Both the position numbers and the translations under genes were made by a program. DNA of 64,000 nt from Ruania zhangjianzhongii (GTDB lineage Bacteria; Actinomycetota; Actinomycetes; Actinomycetales; Beutenbergiaceae), in the NCBI RefSeq assembly GCF_008000995.1, contig NZ_CP042828.1:2532882-2596881 (forward strand). The letters run 5' to 3'. Shown piece after piece: positions 43,822 to 53,228 of this stretch. The notes under the pieces were generated by a model, which did no database searches, was not told where the DNA came from, and saw only the letters and a list, made by a program, of their open reading frames with translations. Each line of letters begins with the position of its first letter. Positions within the stretch are counted from its first letter, which is position 1.

Positions 43822-45219
43822 TCAGTTGTGGGAGTGCAAAGGTGAACCGGCCAAGGCCAGTGCAGCCTCACCCAGTGATTCGTTCTGTGTCGGGTGTGCG
43901 TGGATCAACGGTGCGACGTCCTGAGGGTAAGCCTCCCAGTTCACCAACATCTGCGCTTCTCCGATCTGTTCCCCCATCCTTGCACCCAGGAGGTGGACGC
44001 CGAGGATCGGGCCGCCGCGATGGCGGACCATCTTCACCATCCCGGTGGTGTGCAGGATCTGGCTCTTGCCGTTACCGGCCAGGGACTGCTCCACGGTATC
44101 GATCTCGTCGCCGAACCGCTCGCGGGCGGCCGGCTCGGTCAGACCCACCGACGCCACCTGGGGGTCGCAGTAGGTGACCCGAGGGATGTTCTCTTCCGGC
44201 ACCGGCTGCGGGGAGCGCCCCGCGATCTCCTCAGCCACGAAGATCCCGTGGCCGAAGCCGCGGTGGGCCAGCTGCAGGCCGCGGACCACATCACCGACCG
44301 CGTAGATGCCCTCGGCACTGGTGCGCAACCGCTCGTCGGTGCGGACGAAGCCGCCATCGAGCTGGACACCGGCGGAGTCCAGGCCGAGGTCGGCCGTGAC
44401 CGGTCCGCGGCCGACCGCCACCAGGAGGACATCACCTTCGAGCACGGTGCCGTCTTCCAGAGCCAGCCGCACTCCGCCGTCGTGCTCCTCGGCATTCGCT
44501 ACCCGAGCACCGGTCCGGGCGGTGATGCCGCGGCGCTTCAGCGCACGCTGGAGTCCCTTGCTGATCGCGGGGTCCTCGCCGGGAAGCAACCGGTCCACGG
44601 CTTCCACGATGGTCACCTCGGCGCCGAAAGAGGCCCAGATCGAGGCGAACTCCACACCGATCACCCCGCCGCCGAGCACGAGCGCCCGCTGGGGCACCTG
44701 CTCCAGCCGCAACGCCTGATCGGAGGAGATGATCCGCTCACCGAAAGCTACGCCGTCGAGCGTGCGCACCTGCGAACCGGTGGCGATCACCACATGCCGC
44801 CCGCGGACCAACCGGGAAGAACCGTTGGTGCCCTGGACCGCCACCGTGTCCGGAGCCACTAGACGCCCCCGACCCGGGACCCAGTCCACGGTCGCTGCCG
44901 AGATCAGCCCCTGCAGGCCCTTGTGCAGCCGGTCGACCACGGACTGCTGGTAGGCGAGCAGACCAGGACCGTCCACGCCGTCGAAGGTGGCCCGCACCCC
45001 TACCTGGGACGCGGAGCGGGCCTCATCGGCCACCTCGGCGGCGTGCAGCAGCGCCTTAGTGGGGATACAGCCGCGGTGCAGGCAGGTGCCACCGAGCTCG
45101 GCCTCGTCGATCAGGGCGACCCGCAGGCCGAGCTGGGAAGCTCGCAGCGCGCAGGCGTACCCACCGCTGCCGGCGCCGAGGACGACGACGTCGTAGGCGG
45201 CCTCCTGCGCTTCGCTCAC
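43822..45219 (-). CDS. lpdA: dihydrolipoyl dehydrogenase (E3)
   Basis: A 465-residue flavoprotein that reoxidises dihydrolipoyl groups with NAD+. Motifs are [21 protein letters not shown] (FAD), [17 protein letters not shown] (redox Cys pair; HR between them is a variant of NV), [15 protein letters not shown] (NAD) and [14 protein letters not shown] (catalytic His/Glu at the dimer interface). GTG 45219 follows GAGGAGCAGTAC. It lies 25 bases upstream of sucB and probably shares its transcript, supplying E3 to 2-oxoacid dehydrogenases. Confidence 0.93.
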   Translation of the reverse strand: MSEAQEAAYDVVVLGAGSGGYACALRASQLGLRVALIDEAELGGTCLHRGCIPTKALLHAAEVADEARSASQVGVRATFDGVDGPGLLAYQQSVVDRLHKGLQGLISAATVDWVPGRGRLVAPDTVAVQGTNGSSRLVRGRHVVIATGSQVRTLDGVAFGERIISSDQALRLEQVPQRALVLGGGVIGVEFASIWASFGAEVTIVEAVDRLLPGEDPAISKGLQRALKRRGITARTGARVANAEEHDGGVRLALEDGTVLEGDVLLVAVGRGPVTADLGLDSAGVQLDGGFVRTDERLRTSAEGIYAVGDVVRGLQLAHRGFGHGIFVAEEIAGRSPQPVPEENIPRVTYCDPQVASVGLTEPAARERFGDEIDTVEQSLAGNGKSQILHTTGMVKMVRHRGGPILGVHLLGARMGEQIGEAQMLVNWEAYPQDVAPLIHAHPTQNESLGEAALALAGSPLHSHN

Positions 45220-45331
45220 GTACTGCTCCTCATCCGATGCGCGCCGGGCACACCTTCGCCAGTGCTCCACCATCTTGTCACCGGCGAGGCGTCCTGCCCA
45301 AGGCTTGGCGGGCGTGCGTGGGTGAGTTTGC

Positions 45332-46816
45332 TCACCTACCGACGGCGGAGAGTAGCTCGACGAGGGTGCGTACCCCCATGCCGGTTCCCCCCTTGGGCAC
45401 GTAATGCCGGGCCCCGCCCTCGTTGAACGCGGGGCCGGCGATGTCCAGGTGCGCCCAGGGCAGTCCGCCGGTGAACTCCTTGAGGAAGATGCCGGCCACC
45501 AGCATCCCGCCCATCCGTTCGCCGATGTTGGCCAGGTCCGCCGTGGGGGTGTTCAGCGAGGCGCGCAGCTCCTCCGGCAGCGGCATCGGCCAGAACTGCT
45601 CTCCGGCGCGGGTGGCGGCCTCGGCCACCGAACTGCGCTCGGCGTCGGTGCCCATCACCGCGCCGACCTGGTTGCCCAGGGCCACCGCCTGCGCACCGGT
45701 GAGGGTGGCGATGTCCACCAGCAGGTCCGGCTTCTCCTCGCTGGCTGCCACCAGCGCATCGGCGAGCACCAGGCGGCCCTCGGCGTCGGTGTTCAGCACC
45801 TCAACGGTCTTCCCGCCGCGGATGGTGACCACGTCCGAGGGACGCTGCGCCGCGGCGGAGGGCATGTTCTCCGCCAAAGCCAGCCAGCCGGTAACGGCGA
45901 CCGGCAGCTCGAGGGCGGCGGCGGCGAGCACGGTGTGCAGCACTGCGGCGGCGCCGGCCATATCGGACTTCATCGTCTCCATGCTCTTCGGCGGCTTCAG
46001 CGAGAGGCCGCCGGAGTCGAAGGTGATGCCCTTACCCACCAGGGCGATCTTGCGCTTGGCGCGGGCGGGGGAGTAGCTGAGCCGGACCAGCCGCGGCGGC
46101 CGCTGCGAGCCCTGGCCCACACCGCTGATACCGCCGTAGCCGCCGTCGAGCAGCTGCTTCTCGTCGAGCACCTTGATCGAGATCTTGGTGCCCTTGACCG
46201 CCTTCGCCGCGCGGTCGGCGAAGGAGGCCGGGTAGAGCAGGTTCGGTGAGGTGTTCACCAGATCGCGGACACCGTGCACCGCGTTGGCAGTGACTTCAGC
46301 GCGGGCGAGGGCGTCCTTCGCAGCCTTGCCGCGGGCAGCGGTGGCAATCTCGATCGTGCCGACCGGGTTCTTGATCTTGTCCTTGGTGGTGCCGGGCCGG
46401 TCGTAGACGTAGTTGCCGAGCAGTGCGCCCTCGGCCACCGCGCCGGCGTCCTGTGCACCCTCGGTGGGCAGGGCGAAGACCACATGACCGGTACCGGCCA
46501 GTGCGGCGGTGGCGGAGCCTGCGGCACGGCGCAGCCGCTCCCGGCGTCCGTCGGGGTCCTCGACGGCGCTGCCCAGGCCGACCAGGACGAGCAGATCCGC
46601 CTTGACCGCGTCCCCAGCGGGAATCCTGGTGATCTGGCCGGTGTCCCCGGTGACCCCGAGCAGGGTGATCGCACGGGCGACCGACTCCGACGCGCTGCGG
46701 GAGAGGAAGTCGGCGCCCTCCACGGTGGCGGAGGCGCCGTCACTGCGGACTCCGATCACCAGGGCATCGGCGGCGAGGCGGGCAGGGTCCTTGGAGCTGA
46801 GATTGAGAGTGGTCAC
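45332..46816 (-). CDS. pepA: leucyl aminopeptidase (M17)
   Basis: A 494-residue two-metal aminopeptidase, usually hexameric and cytosolic, that removes N-terminal residues. Metal and catalytic motifs are LVGKGITFDSGGLSLKP, MKSDMAGAAAVL and the diagnostic VLNTDAEGRLVLADAL. GTG 46816 is preceded at 6 bases by TACGAT, a likely -10, so the message may be leaderless. A 48-bp palindromic repeat lies 50 bases upstream, between this gene and the divergent membrane protein gene. Confidence 0.93.
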   Translation of the reverse strand: MTTLNLSSKDPARLAADALVIGVRSDGASATVEGADFLSRSASESVARAITLLGVTGDTGQITRIPAGDAVKADLLVLVGLGSAVEDPDGRRERLRRAAGSATAALAGTGHVVFALPTEGAQDAGAVAEGALLGNYVYDRPGTTKDKIKNPVGTIEIATAARGKAAKDALARAEVTANAVHGVRDLVNTSPNLLYPASFADRAAKAVKGTKISIKVLDEKQLLDGGYGGISGVGQGSQRPPRLVRLSYSPARAKRKIALVGKGITFDSGGLSLKPPKSMETMKSDMAGAAAVLHTVLAAAALELPVAVTGWLALAENMPSAAAQRPSDVVTIRGGKTVEVLNTDAEGRLVLADALVAASEEKPDLLVDIATLTGAQAVALGNQVGAVMGTDAERSSVAEAATRAGEQFWPMPLPEELRASLNTPTADLANIGERMGGMLVAGIFLKEFTGGLPWAHLDIAGPAFNEGGARHYVPKGGTGMGVRTLVELLSAVGR

Positions 46817-46866
46817 CGTTTCATCGTAGGGGAGGCGGCGCGGCAACGGCCCCGCCCCCCTTCCTG

Positions 46867-46914
46867 GGTCGTCCTGTCACCCGTGCGCTGGAGCGCACCC
46901 CTGACATGACGACC
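46867..46914. repeat. 48-bp palindromic repeat, copy C
   Basis: Left arm GGTCGTCCTGTCACCCGTGCGC and right arm GCGCACCCCTGACATGACGACC (each 22 bp; ends quoted elsewhere in parts) enclose TGGA, with a few mismatches. Unlike copies A and B, it lies between two divergent genes (pepA and a membrane protein). Confidence 0.8.
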
Positions 46915-46954
46915 GCTGTACGAGCGGGTGCTGGGCACCGATTACCCTGCTCGG

Positions 46955-47311
46955 GTGACCGTTATCGTCGGCGTGCTGATCGCCTGCAGCCTGGCCCTGG
47001 CCGTCTGGGCAGTGGTCCGCGCGGTGCGGGATCAGGCAGTGATCACCCGGCAGCTGATTGCCGCCGCGGTGATCGAGGTCGGGATCCTGGTGCAGATGGT
47101 GGCCGCCGGCGTGTTGTCGGTGGGCGGGCACGAGCTGGCCGAGGGCTTCACCTTCTGGGGCTACCTGGTAGTGGCGCTGATGGTGCTGCCGGCCGCTGCC
47201 GTGGTGGCCGTCGTGGAACGCACCCGGTGGAGCTCGGTGGCTCTGATCGTCGCGTGCGCCACACTGGCGGTGATGCAGTTGCGGGTGCAGCAGCTCTGGA
47301 GCGGAGCGTGA
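46955..47311 (+). CDS. small membrane protein, function unknown
   Basis: A 118-residue protein with four predicted transmembrane helices (TVIVGVLIACSLALAVWAVV first, FTFWGYLVVALMVLPAAAVVAVV third). Related small proteins precede another membrane protein in many Actinobacteria, but no name is certain. GTG 46955 lies 6 bases after TACCCT, a likely -10, so the longer upstream start is rejected. It is followed closely by another membrane protein gene. Confidence 0.7.
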   Translation: MTVIVGVLIACSLALAVWAVVRAVRDQAVITRQLIAAAVIEVGILVQMVAAGVLSVGGHELAEGFTFWGYLVVALMVLPAAAVVAVVERTRWSSVALIVACATLAVMQLRVQQLWSGA

Positions 47312-47345
47312 GGAGACCGGATGGAACGGGAAGCGACGGGACCTC

Positions 47346-47804
47346 GTGCGCGCTGAGACCACGGAGCGGGACGTGACCGAGGACGGTCAGGTGGAGGACA
47401 CCCGACGGCCTGCCTATGGCCCGGGGCGAGTGCTGATCTTCGTCTACGGCGTCTTCGCGGTCAGTGCCACGGCGCGCGCCTCGGTGCAGCTGATCCGGGA
47501 CGCCAGCGAGGCGCCGGTGGCGTACTCGCTGTCCGCACTCTCCGCTCTGGTGTACATCGTGGCCACCGTGGCGATGGCGCACAATGGCCGCCGGATGCGC
47601 CGCCTGGCCTGGGGCGCCGTGACCTTCGAGCTGGTCGGGGTGATCACGGTGGGTCTGCTCTCGCTGACCCATCCCGAGCTGTTCCAGCACGCCTCGGTGT
47701 GGTCGAAGTTCGGCGCGGGGTACGGCTACGTTCCCGCAGTGCTGCCGGTGCTGGGCCTGTTCTGGATGTGGCGGTCCTCGCCGGCACGCATCGCGCACAG
47801 CTGA
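47346..47804 (+). CDS. membrane protein, function unknown
   Basis: A 152-residue protein with a charged N-terminus of about 27 residues and four helices (RVLIFVYGVFAVSATARASVQLI first, AGYGYVPAVLPVLGLFWMW last). A GTG at 47373 is an alternative start. It probably shares a transcript with the preceding gene, 34 bases away. About 30 bases of its 3' end recur at 47807-47836 after the stop, a small partial duplication. Confidence 0.7.
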   Translation: MRAETTERDVTEDGQVEDTRRPAYGPGRVLIFVYGVFAVSATARASVQLIRDASEAPVAYSLSALSALVYIVATVAMAHNGRRMRRLAWGAVTFELVGVITVGLLSLTHPELFQHASVWSKFGAGYGYVPAVLPVLGLFWMWRSSPARIAHS

Positions 47805-47883
47805 ACGGTTCGGCGCGGGGTACGGCTTCGTGCCCGCCCGGCGCTGCCGATCCACTGATCCACCCCTCGCCGCCGATCCACTA

Positions 47884-47941
47884 GCCCCGAATACGCAGTG
47901 GCATCGGTAATCACTGCGTATCTCGGGCACGTCAATGGGGG
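47884..47941. repeat. palindromic repeat, family 3, copy 1
   Basis: GCCCCGAATACGCAGTG and CACTGCGTATCTCGGGC pair with two mismatches, followed by ACGTCAATGGGGG. The element at 57592-57649 has the same length (58) and ending, with a paired base change in the stem. Confidence 0.65.
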
Positions 47942-47979
47942 TTCGAGCTGGCGGCGGGAAACGCATTAGGCTCGCATCC

Positions 47980-49011
47980 GTGCCCCGGATCTACGACACA
48001 CTCTTCCGCCTCGGCTTCACCCGACTGGACGCTGAGCAAGCCCACCACCTCGCTGGGGCGCTGATCCGGGTGGCGGGTGCGACGCCTCCGCTGCGCGGTG
48101 CAGTGCGGGCCTCGTTCGGCAGGCCCGCCGGGGCTGCCGGCGAACCGATGACGCTGTTCGGCCGCGAGGTCTACGGCCCGCTCGGCGTGGCCGCCGGTTT
48201 CGACAAGAACGCGACGATGGCCGCCGGCCTGGGTGCCCTCGGCTTCGCATTCGTGGAGATCGGCACTGTGACCGCCAGGCCCCAGCCCGGCAACGAGAAG
48301 CCGCGGCTGCACCGGGTAATCGAGCGCTCCGCACTGGTGAACCGGATGGGCTTCAACAACGCCGGCGCACACGCGGCCGCCCGCCGGCTAGCCCGGCTGC
48401 GCCGCACCCCGCACGGGCGCCGGCTGGTGCTCGGGGCGAACATCGGCAAGACGAAGCTGACCCCGGCGAGTGACGCCGTCGCCGACTACGTCACCAGCGC
48501 CCGTGCCGTGGCCCCGCACGTGGACTACCTGGTGGTGAACGTCTCCTCCCCGAACACGCCGGGCCTGCGGGACCTGCAACAGACCGAAGCGCTGCGCCCG
48601 ATCCTCGCCGCTGTGCGGGACGCCGCTACCGCCGCTGCCGCGCGGGAGGTGCCGGTGCTGGTGAAGATCGCACCGGACCTGGCCGATGCCGATGTCGACG
48701 GCGTTGCTCACCTGGCGAGCGAGCTCGGCCTGGCCGGGGTGGTCGCCGTGAACACCACGATCGCTCACGAGTACGGCGCCGGCGGGCTGTCCGGCGCACC
48801 GTTGGTCGATCGCGGAGTGGAGGTGGTCCGCCGGGTGCGCCGCGTGCTCGGGGACGACGCTGTGGTGATCGGGGTGGGCGGCATCTCCACCGAGAACGAC
48901 GCTCGCCGCTATCTGGACGCCGGCGCGACCGCCGTGCAGGCCTACACCGCGTTCATCTACCGCGGACCGGCGTGGCCAGGCCGGTTGAACCGGGCGCTCG
49001 CGCGGCGCTGA
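47980..49011 (+). CDS. pyrD: dihydroorotate dehydrogenase (quinone), class 2
   Basis: A 343-residue membrane-associated FMN enzyme of pyrimidine synthesis that passes electrons from dihydroorotate to quinone. The N-terminal amphipathic extension ([22 protein letters not shown]) marks class 2. FMN and catalytic motifs are [34 protein letters not shown] (catalytic Ser region) and [21 protein letters not shown] 47980 lies 7 bases after TAGGCT, so a leaderless start is likely. Confidence 0.94.
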   Translation: MPRIYDTLFRLGFTRLDAEQAHHLAGALIRVAGATPPLRGAVRASFGRPAGAAGEPMTLFGREVYGPLGVAAGFDKNATMAAGLGALGFAFVEIGTVTARPQPGNEKPRLHRVIERSALVNRMGFNNAGAHAAARRLARLRRTPHGRRLVLGANIGKTKLTPASDAVADYVTSARAVAPHVDYLVVNVSSPNTPGLRDLQQTEALRPILAAVRDAATAAAAREVPVLVKIAPDLADADVDGVAHLASELGLAGVVAVNTTIAHEYGAGGLSGAPLVDRGVEVVRRVRRVLGDDAVVIGVGGISTENDARRYLDAGATAVQAYTAFIYRGPAWPGRLNRALARR

Positions 49012-49155
49012 GGAAGGAGCGGGGACACCCGATCCGCCCCGCACGCCGGTGAGGAAGGAGCGGGCGACACCCGATCCGCCCCGCACGGCGCCGCCCGCAG
49101 TGGCTCGGCGCCGAGCGAGGACCGGATGCTCAGACCAGCCGGATGCTCAGACCAG
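49012..49155. repeat. short tandem duplications between pyrD and the aldo/keto reductase gene
   Basis: A unit of about 38 bases (beginning GAGGAAGGAGCGGG and ending CCGATCCGCCCCGCACG) occurs twice just past the pyrD stop, and CGGATGCTCAGACCAGC occurs twice at 49122-49155, the second copy including the stop of the minus-strand gene. Confidence 0.7.
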
Positions 49156-50160
49156 CCGCTCCTTGGGAGAGATGTCATAGGTGTGCTGCGGGTCGCGCAC
49201 CACGGAGTCGCCGAGGATCTCGTCGATCCGAGTCATCAGTTCCGCAGGGATTTCCACCCCTGAGGCGGCCACGTTCTCGGCCACCTGCTCCGGACGGGAG
49301 GCGCCGATCAGCGCCGCGGCCACGTTCCGGTTCTGCAGCACCCAGGCGACCGCCAGCTGCGCCATCGTCAGGTTGAGCTCCTCGGCCACCGGCCGCAGGT
49401 CCTGCACCCGGCGGAGCAGCTCCTCGCGGCCGAGGAGACCGGAGATCATCTTCGCCCCGCCCTTGGTGTCGGCGGCCCGAGTGCCCTCTGGCGCCGCCTG
49501 CCCGGGCAGGTACTTCCCGGTGAGGATGCCCTGCGCCACCGGCGACCAGACGATCTGGGAGATGCCGAGATCCTCACTCGCGGGCACCACCTTCTCCTCG
49601 ATCACCCGCCACACCATCGAGTACTGCGGCTGGGAGGAGATCAGCTGGATCCCCAGGTCACGGGCCAGCGCGTGCCCGGCGCGCAGCTGCTCCGCCGTCC
49701 ACTCGCTGACCCCGATGTAGAGCGCCTTGCCGGAGCGCACCACGTCAGCGAACGCCTGCATGGTCTCTTCCAGCGGCGTGGCGTGGTCGAAGCGGTGAGC
49801 CTGGTAGAGGTCCACGTAATCGGTGCCGAGCCGGCGCAGCGAGCCGTTGATCGACTCCATGATGTGCTTGCGGGACAGACCAGTGTCGTTCGGTCCCTTC
49901 GGGCCGGTGGGGAAGTAGACCTTGGTGAAGATCTCTAAGCTCTCCCGGCGCTGGTCGGCCAGCGCCGCGCCGAGCACTTCCTCCGCCCGGGTGTTCGCGT
50001 AGGTGTCCGCGGTGTCGAACGTGGTGATGCCGGCATCCAGTGCGGCCTGCACACATTGCGCGGCGGTCTCGTTCTCCACCTGCGAGCCGTGGGTGAGCCA
50101 GTTGCCGTAGGTGATCTCACTGATCTTCAGGCCGGAGTGGCCGAGGTGTCGAAAGCGCAT
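49147..50160 (-). CDS. aldo/keto reductase
   Basis: A 337-residue NADPH-dependent AKR with the TIM-barrel fold. The catalytic residues are in TTFDTADTYAN (Asp, Tyr), EIFTKVYFPTG (Lys) and YVDLYQAHRFD (His). The sequence resembles the YajO/voltage-gated channel beta-subunit-like group (LGHSGLKISEITYGNW at the start, ALIGASRPEQVAENV near the end). It may detoxify aldehydes or reduce sugars. It converges with pyrD across short tandem duplications. Confidence 0.9.
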   Translation of the reverse strand: MRFRHLGHSGLKISEITYGNWLTHGSQVENETAAQCVQAALDAGITTFDTADTYANTRAEEVLGAALADQRRESLEIFTKVYFPTGPKGPNDTGLSRKHIMESINGSLRRLGTDYVDLYQAHRFDHATPLEETMQAFADVVRSGKALYIGVSEWTAEQLRAGHALARDLGIQLISSQPQYSMVWRVIEEKVVPASEDLGISQIVWSPVAQGILTGKYLPGQAAPEGTRAADTKGGAKMISGLLGREELLRRVQDLRPVAEELNLTMAQLAVAWVLQNRNVAAALIGASRPEQVAENVAASGVEIPAELMTRIDEILGDSVVRDPQHTYDISPKERLV

Positions 50161-50180
50161 GCCCCGATCTTACGACCGGC

Positions 50181-50765
50181 TCAGACGGGGAACTCGCCGC
50201 GCTTGACCTGCGGTTTGGGCAGCCGGGTGCGCCGGATCTGGAACACCCGCATCGCGACGTACATCACTGCACCCTTGCGTGCCCCGTCGCCGAACTTCTC
50301 CACGGCCTTGCGGCGCACCCGGTAGCCGAGCAGCACGGCGTCGATCAGGGCGATGAACATCACGATGTACAGCCCGTAGAAGGCGCCGGTGGCCACCACC
50401 ACCGGGATCGGCAGGAACGAGGCGAGCAGCAGGATCACCACGATCAGCACTGCCAGCGGCATGAACGCCTCACCGATGCTCCAGCGGGCGTCCACGTAGT
50501 CACGCAGGAACCGGCGGGCGCGCCCGCGGTGCTGGGCGGGCAGGTACTGGTCGTTACCGGTGACCATCGCCTCGTCCATCTTCGCCCGCGCCGAGGCCAT
50601 CTTCTCCCGCTGGGCGCGGCGCGCGGCAGCACGGTCGCTGGGCACCAGGGGTCGCTTGTTGCGCGCCTCGGAGACCTTCCGCTTCGGTGTGGGGCGACCC
50701 TTGCCTATCGGCTCGGGTTCCTCCACCGCAGTGGGCTCCGCCGTTTCCTTCTTCCGTCCGAACAC
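50181..50765 (-). CDS. DUF3043 membrane protein
   Basis: A 194-residue protein of the actinobacterial DUF3043 family. It has a highly charged cytoplasmic N-terminus (about 1-80), the family segment PAQHRGRARRFLRDYVDARWSIGEAF, two transmembrane helices (about 105-150) and a basic tail. Function is unknown. GTG 50765 follows TAGTCT by 5 bases. Longer upstream starts would add a Gly/Arg-rich stretch of low quality. It ends 20 bases before the aldo/keto reductase gene. Confidence 0.85.
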   Translation of the reverse strand: MFGRKKETAEPTAVEEPEPIGKGRPTPKRKVSEARNKRPLVPSDRAAARRAQREKMASARAKMDEAMVTGNDQYLPAQHRGRARRFLRDYVDARWSIGEAFMPLAVLIVVILLLASFLPIPVVVATGAFYGLYIVMFIALIDAVLLGYRVRRKAVEKFGDGARKGAVMYVAMRVFQIRRTRLPKPQVKRGEFPV

Positions 50766-50858
50766 ACCATGCAGACTAATCGAGACCAGCGGGCGCTGGG
50801 AGCCACGATCGCCACCGGCGCAATCTCGCAGCGGCCCTCCCGGCACCCGCCGGGTCCC

Positions 50859-51470
50859 TCACCAGTGCGTGGGCGGCTCCGCGGTCGGTTCGAAGTGCAG
50901 CTCCCGCCGTACCCGCACGCACGCCTGCGCCGAGTCCAGCCGTTCGACCAGGTGCAGGGCCAGGTCCACGGCATGGCCACCGGCCGCACAGGTCACCAGG
51001 TCGCCGTCGTCGACTGTGCTGGCCGCCGTGTCCAGCAGCGCACCCGGCTCCACGGACAGCAGCTCACCGGCCAGATCCGGATGCACGGTCACCGCTCGCC
51101 CGGCCATCAGCCCGGCGGCCGCCAACGGCAGGCAGCCGGCGCCGAGGGCTGCCAGCATCGGTGTCCGGTGGCGCACCCGGCGCAACCAGCCCAGGTACTG
51201 CGGATCCCGGGTCAGCCGTCGCGCTCCTGGCCCGCCCGGGTGGATCAGCACGTGCAGGTGCTCGAACTCCGCCGGGGCAGCAGTGGGTACCAGGTCCAGG
51301 CCTGCATCGCAGCGCACCGGCTCCCCGTCCCGGGAGATCAGCAGGACGTCCGGATGCGTGGACGCCGAGCGTGCCCAGGTGGACAGCACCGCGTGCGGGC
51401 CGACGATTCCCAGCTCATCCGCCCCGTCGAACAGCACGATGCCCACACGCACCGGCGAGTGTGTGCCCAC
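50859..51470 (-). CDS. DJ-1/PfpI-family protein
   Basis: A 203-residue protein of the glutamine amidotransferase-like superfamily. It has VRVGIVLFDGADELGIVGPHAVL at the N-terminus, HPGGPGARRL, and LAALGAGCLPLAAAGLM with the nucleophile-elbow Cys. No AraC-type DNA-binding domain follows. Relatives include isonitrile hydratases and chaperone-like DJ-1 proteins. The start (GTG 51470 or GTG 51452) is not settled. It diverges from the glycerate kinase gene. Confidence 0.78.
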   Translation of the reverse strand: MGTHSPVRVGIVLFDGADELGIVGPHAVLSTWARSASTHPDVLLISRDGEPVRCDAGLDLVPTAAPAEFEHLHVLIHPGGPGARRLTRDPQYLGWLRRVRHRTPMLAALGAGCLPLAAAGLMAGRAVTVHPDLAGELLSVEPGALLDTAASTVDDGDLVTCAAGGHAVDLALHLVERLDSAQACVRVRRELHFEPTAEPPTHW

Positions 51471-51524
51471 CGCACGGATGCTGCCACAGCCGCCGCCACC
51501 GTGCGAGTGGGGGAGGATGGGGGC

Positions 51525-52631
51525 ATGCACGTGCTGATCGCTCCCGAGTCCATCGCCCCGATGCTCTCGGCGGTGGACACTGCAGCCGCGCTGGCCGCAC
51601 CCTGGCGGGAAGCCGGGCACCAGGTGCGGGAGATGCCACTGGGCACCGGCGCGACCGGCCTGATCGACGCCGTCTCGGCAGCCAAGGGTGGGACGACGCA
51701 CCCGGTAGCAGTCCGCGGTCCGCACGCGGTTGCTGAGATGCTGCTCGTCGAGCGCACGGCGTTCCTGGAGGCCGGACCGGTGCTGGCCGGGGCTCCACAG
51801 CCGGACGCCCACGGTCTGCTGGGCAGCACGGCGCCGGTCGCCGAGCTGCTGTTGGCAGCCCAGCAGGCCGGGGCCACCCGGATGGTCCTGGGCCTGGGGG
51901 CCACCGCGATGCACGACGGCGGAGCAGGCGTGCTCTCCCGTCTCGCCGAGGCCTTCGGGTGCTCAGCCGAACCGTCCGCGGACACGCTGACCGCGCTGCG
52001 GAACGGTGTGGCGGGACTGCAGATCGACGTCGCCGCGGGCACCGACCTGCCACTGCTCGGACTGCATGGTGCCGGTGCGGCGCTGGCCCGGTATCCCGGC
52101 CTGGACGCGACGATCGCGCAACGAGCGGAGAACCGGGTGGGCGAGCAGGTCTCCGCCTGGGAGCGGGCCGATGCCGGCACTGTGCGGCACAGCCTGCTCA
52201 CCGGCGACCGGGCACCGCGCCCCGGACGGGCTCCGCATTCTGGCGCCGGCGGGGGAGCGGGCTTCGCCCTCGCCCTGCTCGGCGCCCGGCTACTGCCCGG
52301 TACGGAGCTGGTGGCCGCCGAGGTAGGCCTGGCCGAGGCGGTGGCCGAGGCCGATCTGGTGATCACCGCGGCACCGGCTCTGGACGGCGACGCGATGCAC
52401 GACGGGGTGCCGGCGGTCGTCGGCCAGAGCGCGATGGAGGTCGGGCTGCCCGTGGTGGCGATCGGGTGGGAGGTGCACACCTCCCGGCGCGACGGTGCCC
52501 GGGTGGGGATCTCCGCGACCTACCCCGTGATCGAGGCGAGGATGCCGGGCAGCCAGGCTCCGCCGTCGCCGGATCCGTTGACCGCCTTGCGGGCGCGCGG
52601 CGTGCGGATCGTGAAGACCTGGGCGCAGTGA
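51525..52631 (+). CDS. glycerate kinase family protein
   Basis: A 368-residue kinase of the GarK/GlxK type, which phosphorylates glycerate. It begins HVLIAPESIAPMLSAVDTAAAL and has GLGATAMHDGGAGVLSRLAEAFG, GAGGGAGFALALLGARLLPG and a C-terminal VGISATYPVIEARM region. The usual PDSFKGSLSA loop is replaced by PESIAPMLSA, so catalytic ability may be reduced or the substrate different. ATG 51525 has GGAGG upstream. Confidence 0.82.
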   Translation: MHVLIAPESIAPMLSAVDTAAALAAPWREAGHQVREMPLGTGATGLIDAVSAAKGGTTHPVAVRGPHAVAEMLLVERTAFLEAGPVLAGAPQPDAHGLLGSTAPVAELLLAAQQAGATRMVLGLGATAMHDGGAGVLSRLAEAFGCSAEPSADTLTALRNGVAGLQIDVAAGTDLPLLGLHGAGAALARYPGLDATIAQRAENRVGEQVSAWERADAGTVRHSLLTGDRAPRPGRAPHSGAGGGAGFALALLGARLLPGTELVAAEVGLAEAVAEADLVITAAPALDGDAMHDGVPAVVGQSAMEVGLPVVAIGWEVHTSRRDGARVGISATYPVIEARMPGSQAPPSPDPLTALRARGVRIVKTWAQ

Positions 52632-52644
52632 CGTAGTCTGGGAG

Positions 52645-52770
52645 ATGTCAGGTTCACCAGCCGGCGGAACAATCCCGGCCCGGCGCGTGTTCACCCCTGG
52701 CGAAGAGACCGGCCCGCCGGTGCGAACGAGCCTCGGAGATACAGATGTCGCAGACCACCACCCCCACTGA
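52645..52770 (+). CDS. possible leaderless upstream frame overlapping the erpA start
   Basis: An ATG at 52645 lies 5 bases after TAGTCT, a good -10, and opens a 41-codon frame (MSGSPAGGTIPARRVFTPGE at its start) that ends at 52770, inside erpA and in another frame. If the transcript begins at this ATG, ribosomes reading it would pass through the erpA start. It has no relatives I know. It could be regulatory or simply untranslated. Confidence 0.3.
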   Translation: MSGSPAGGTIPARRVFTPGEETGPPVRTSLGDTDVADHHPH

Positions 52771-53104
52771 GGAGCTCAGTCACGAAGTCGCCCTGACCGA
52801 CCTCGCCGCCGGCAAGGTCAAGGCGCTGCTCAACCAGGAGGGCCGCGACGACCTGCGGCTGCGCGTCGCTGTGCAGCCGGGTGGCTGTTCCGGCCTGATC
52901 TACCAGCTCTACTTCGACGAGCGCATGCTCGACGGTGACGCGGTCCGCGACTACGAAGGTGTCGAGGTGATCGTGGACAAGATGAGCGTCCCCTACCTGG
53001 CCGGCGCCACCATCGACTTCGCCGACACGATCGAGAAGCAGGGCTTCACCATCGACAACCCGAACGCCGGCGGATCCTGCGCCTGCGGCGACTCCTTCCA
53101 CTGA
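52745..53104 (+). CDS. erpA: iron-sulfur cluster insertion protein (HesB/IscA, ErpA type)
   Basis: A 119-residue A-type Fe-S carrier delivering clusters to targets. The three Cys are in VAVQPGGCSGLIYQL and SCACGDSF (CxC near the C-terminus). Start and length match actinobacterial ErpA proteins encoded near respiratory-chain genes. The bc1 Rieske protein downstream at 60.4 kb needs an Fe-S centre. A 13-bp stem follows at 53133-53176. Confidence 0.92.
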   Translation: MSQTTTPTEELSHEVALTDLAAGKVKALLNQEGRDDLRLRVAVQPGGCSGLIYQLYFDERMLDGDAVRDYEGVEVIVDKMSVPYLAGATIDFADTIEKQGFTIDNPNAGGSCACGDSFH

Positions 53105-53132
53105 GCCGCCCGCGGCGACCCACACAGAGCAT

Positions 53133-53176
53133 CACCACGGCCGCGTCGCTCCTCGCCGAGCGGCGCGGCCGTGGTG
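53133..53176 (+). terminator. terminator after erpA
   Basis: CACCACGGCCGCG and CGCGGCCGTGGTG form a perfect 13-bp stem 29 bases after the stop, with TGTGT beyond it. Confidence 0.7.
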
Positions 53177-53228
53177 TGTCCGACCACGGCGGCCCCGGCG
53201 CCGCACCCGTAACGAGACGAGAGACCAC

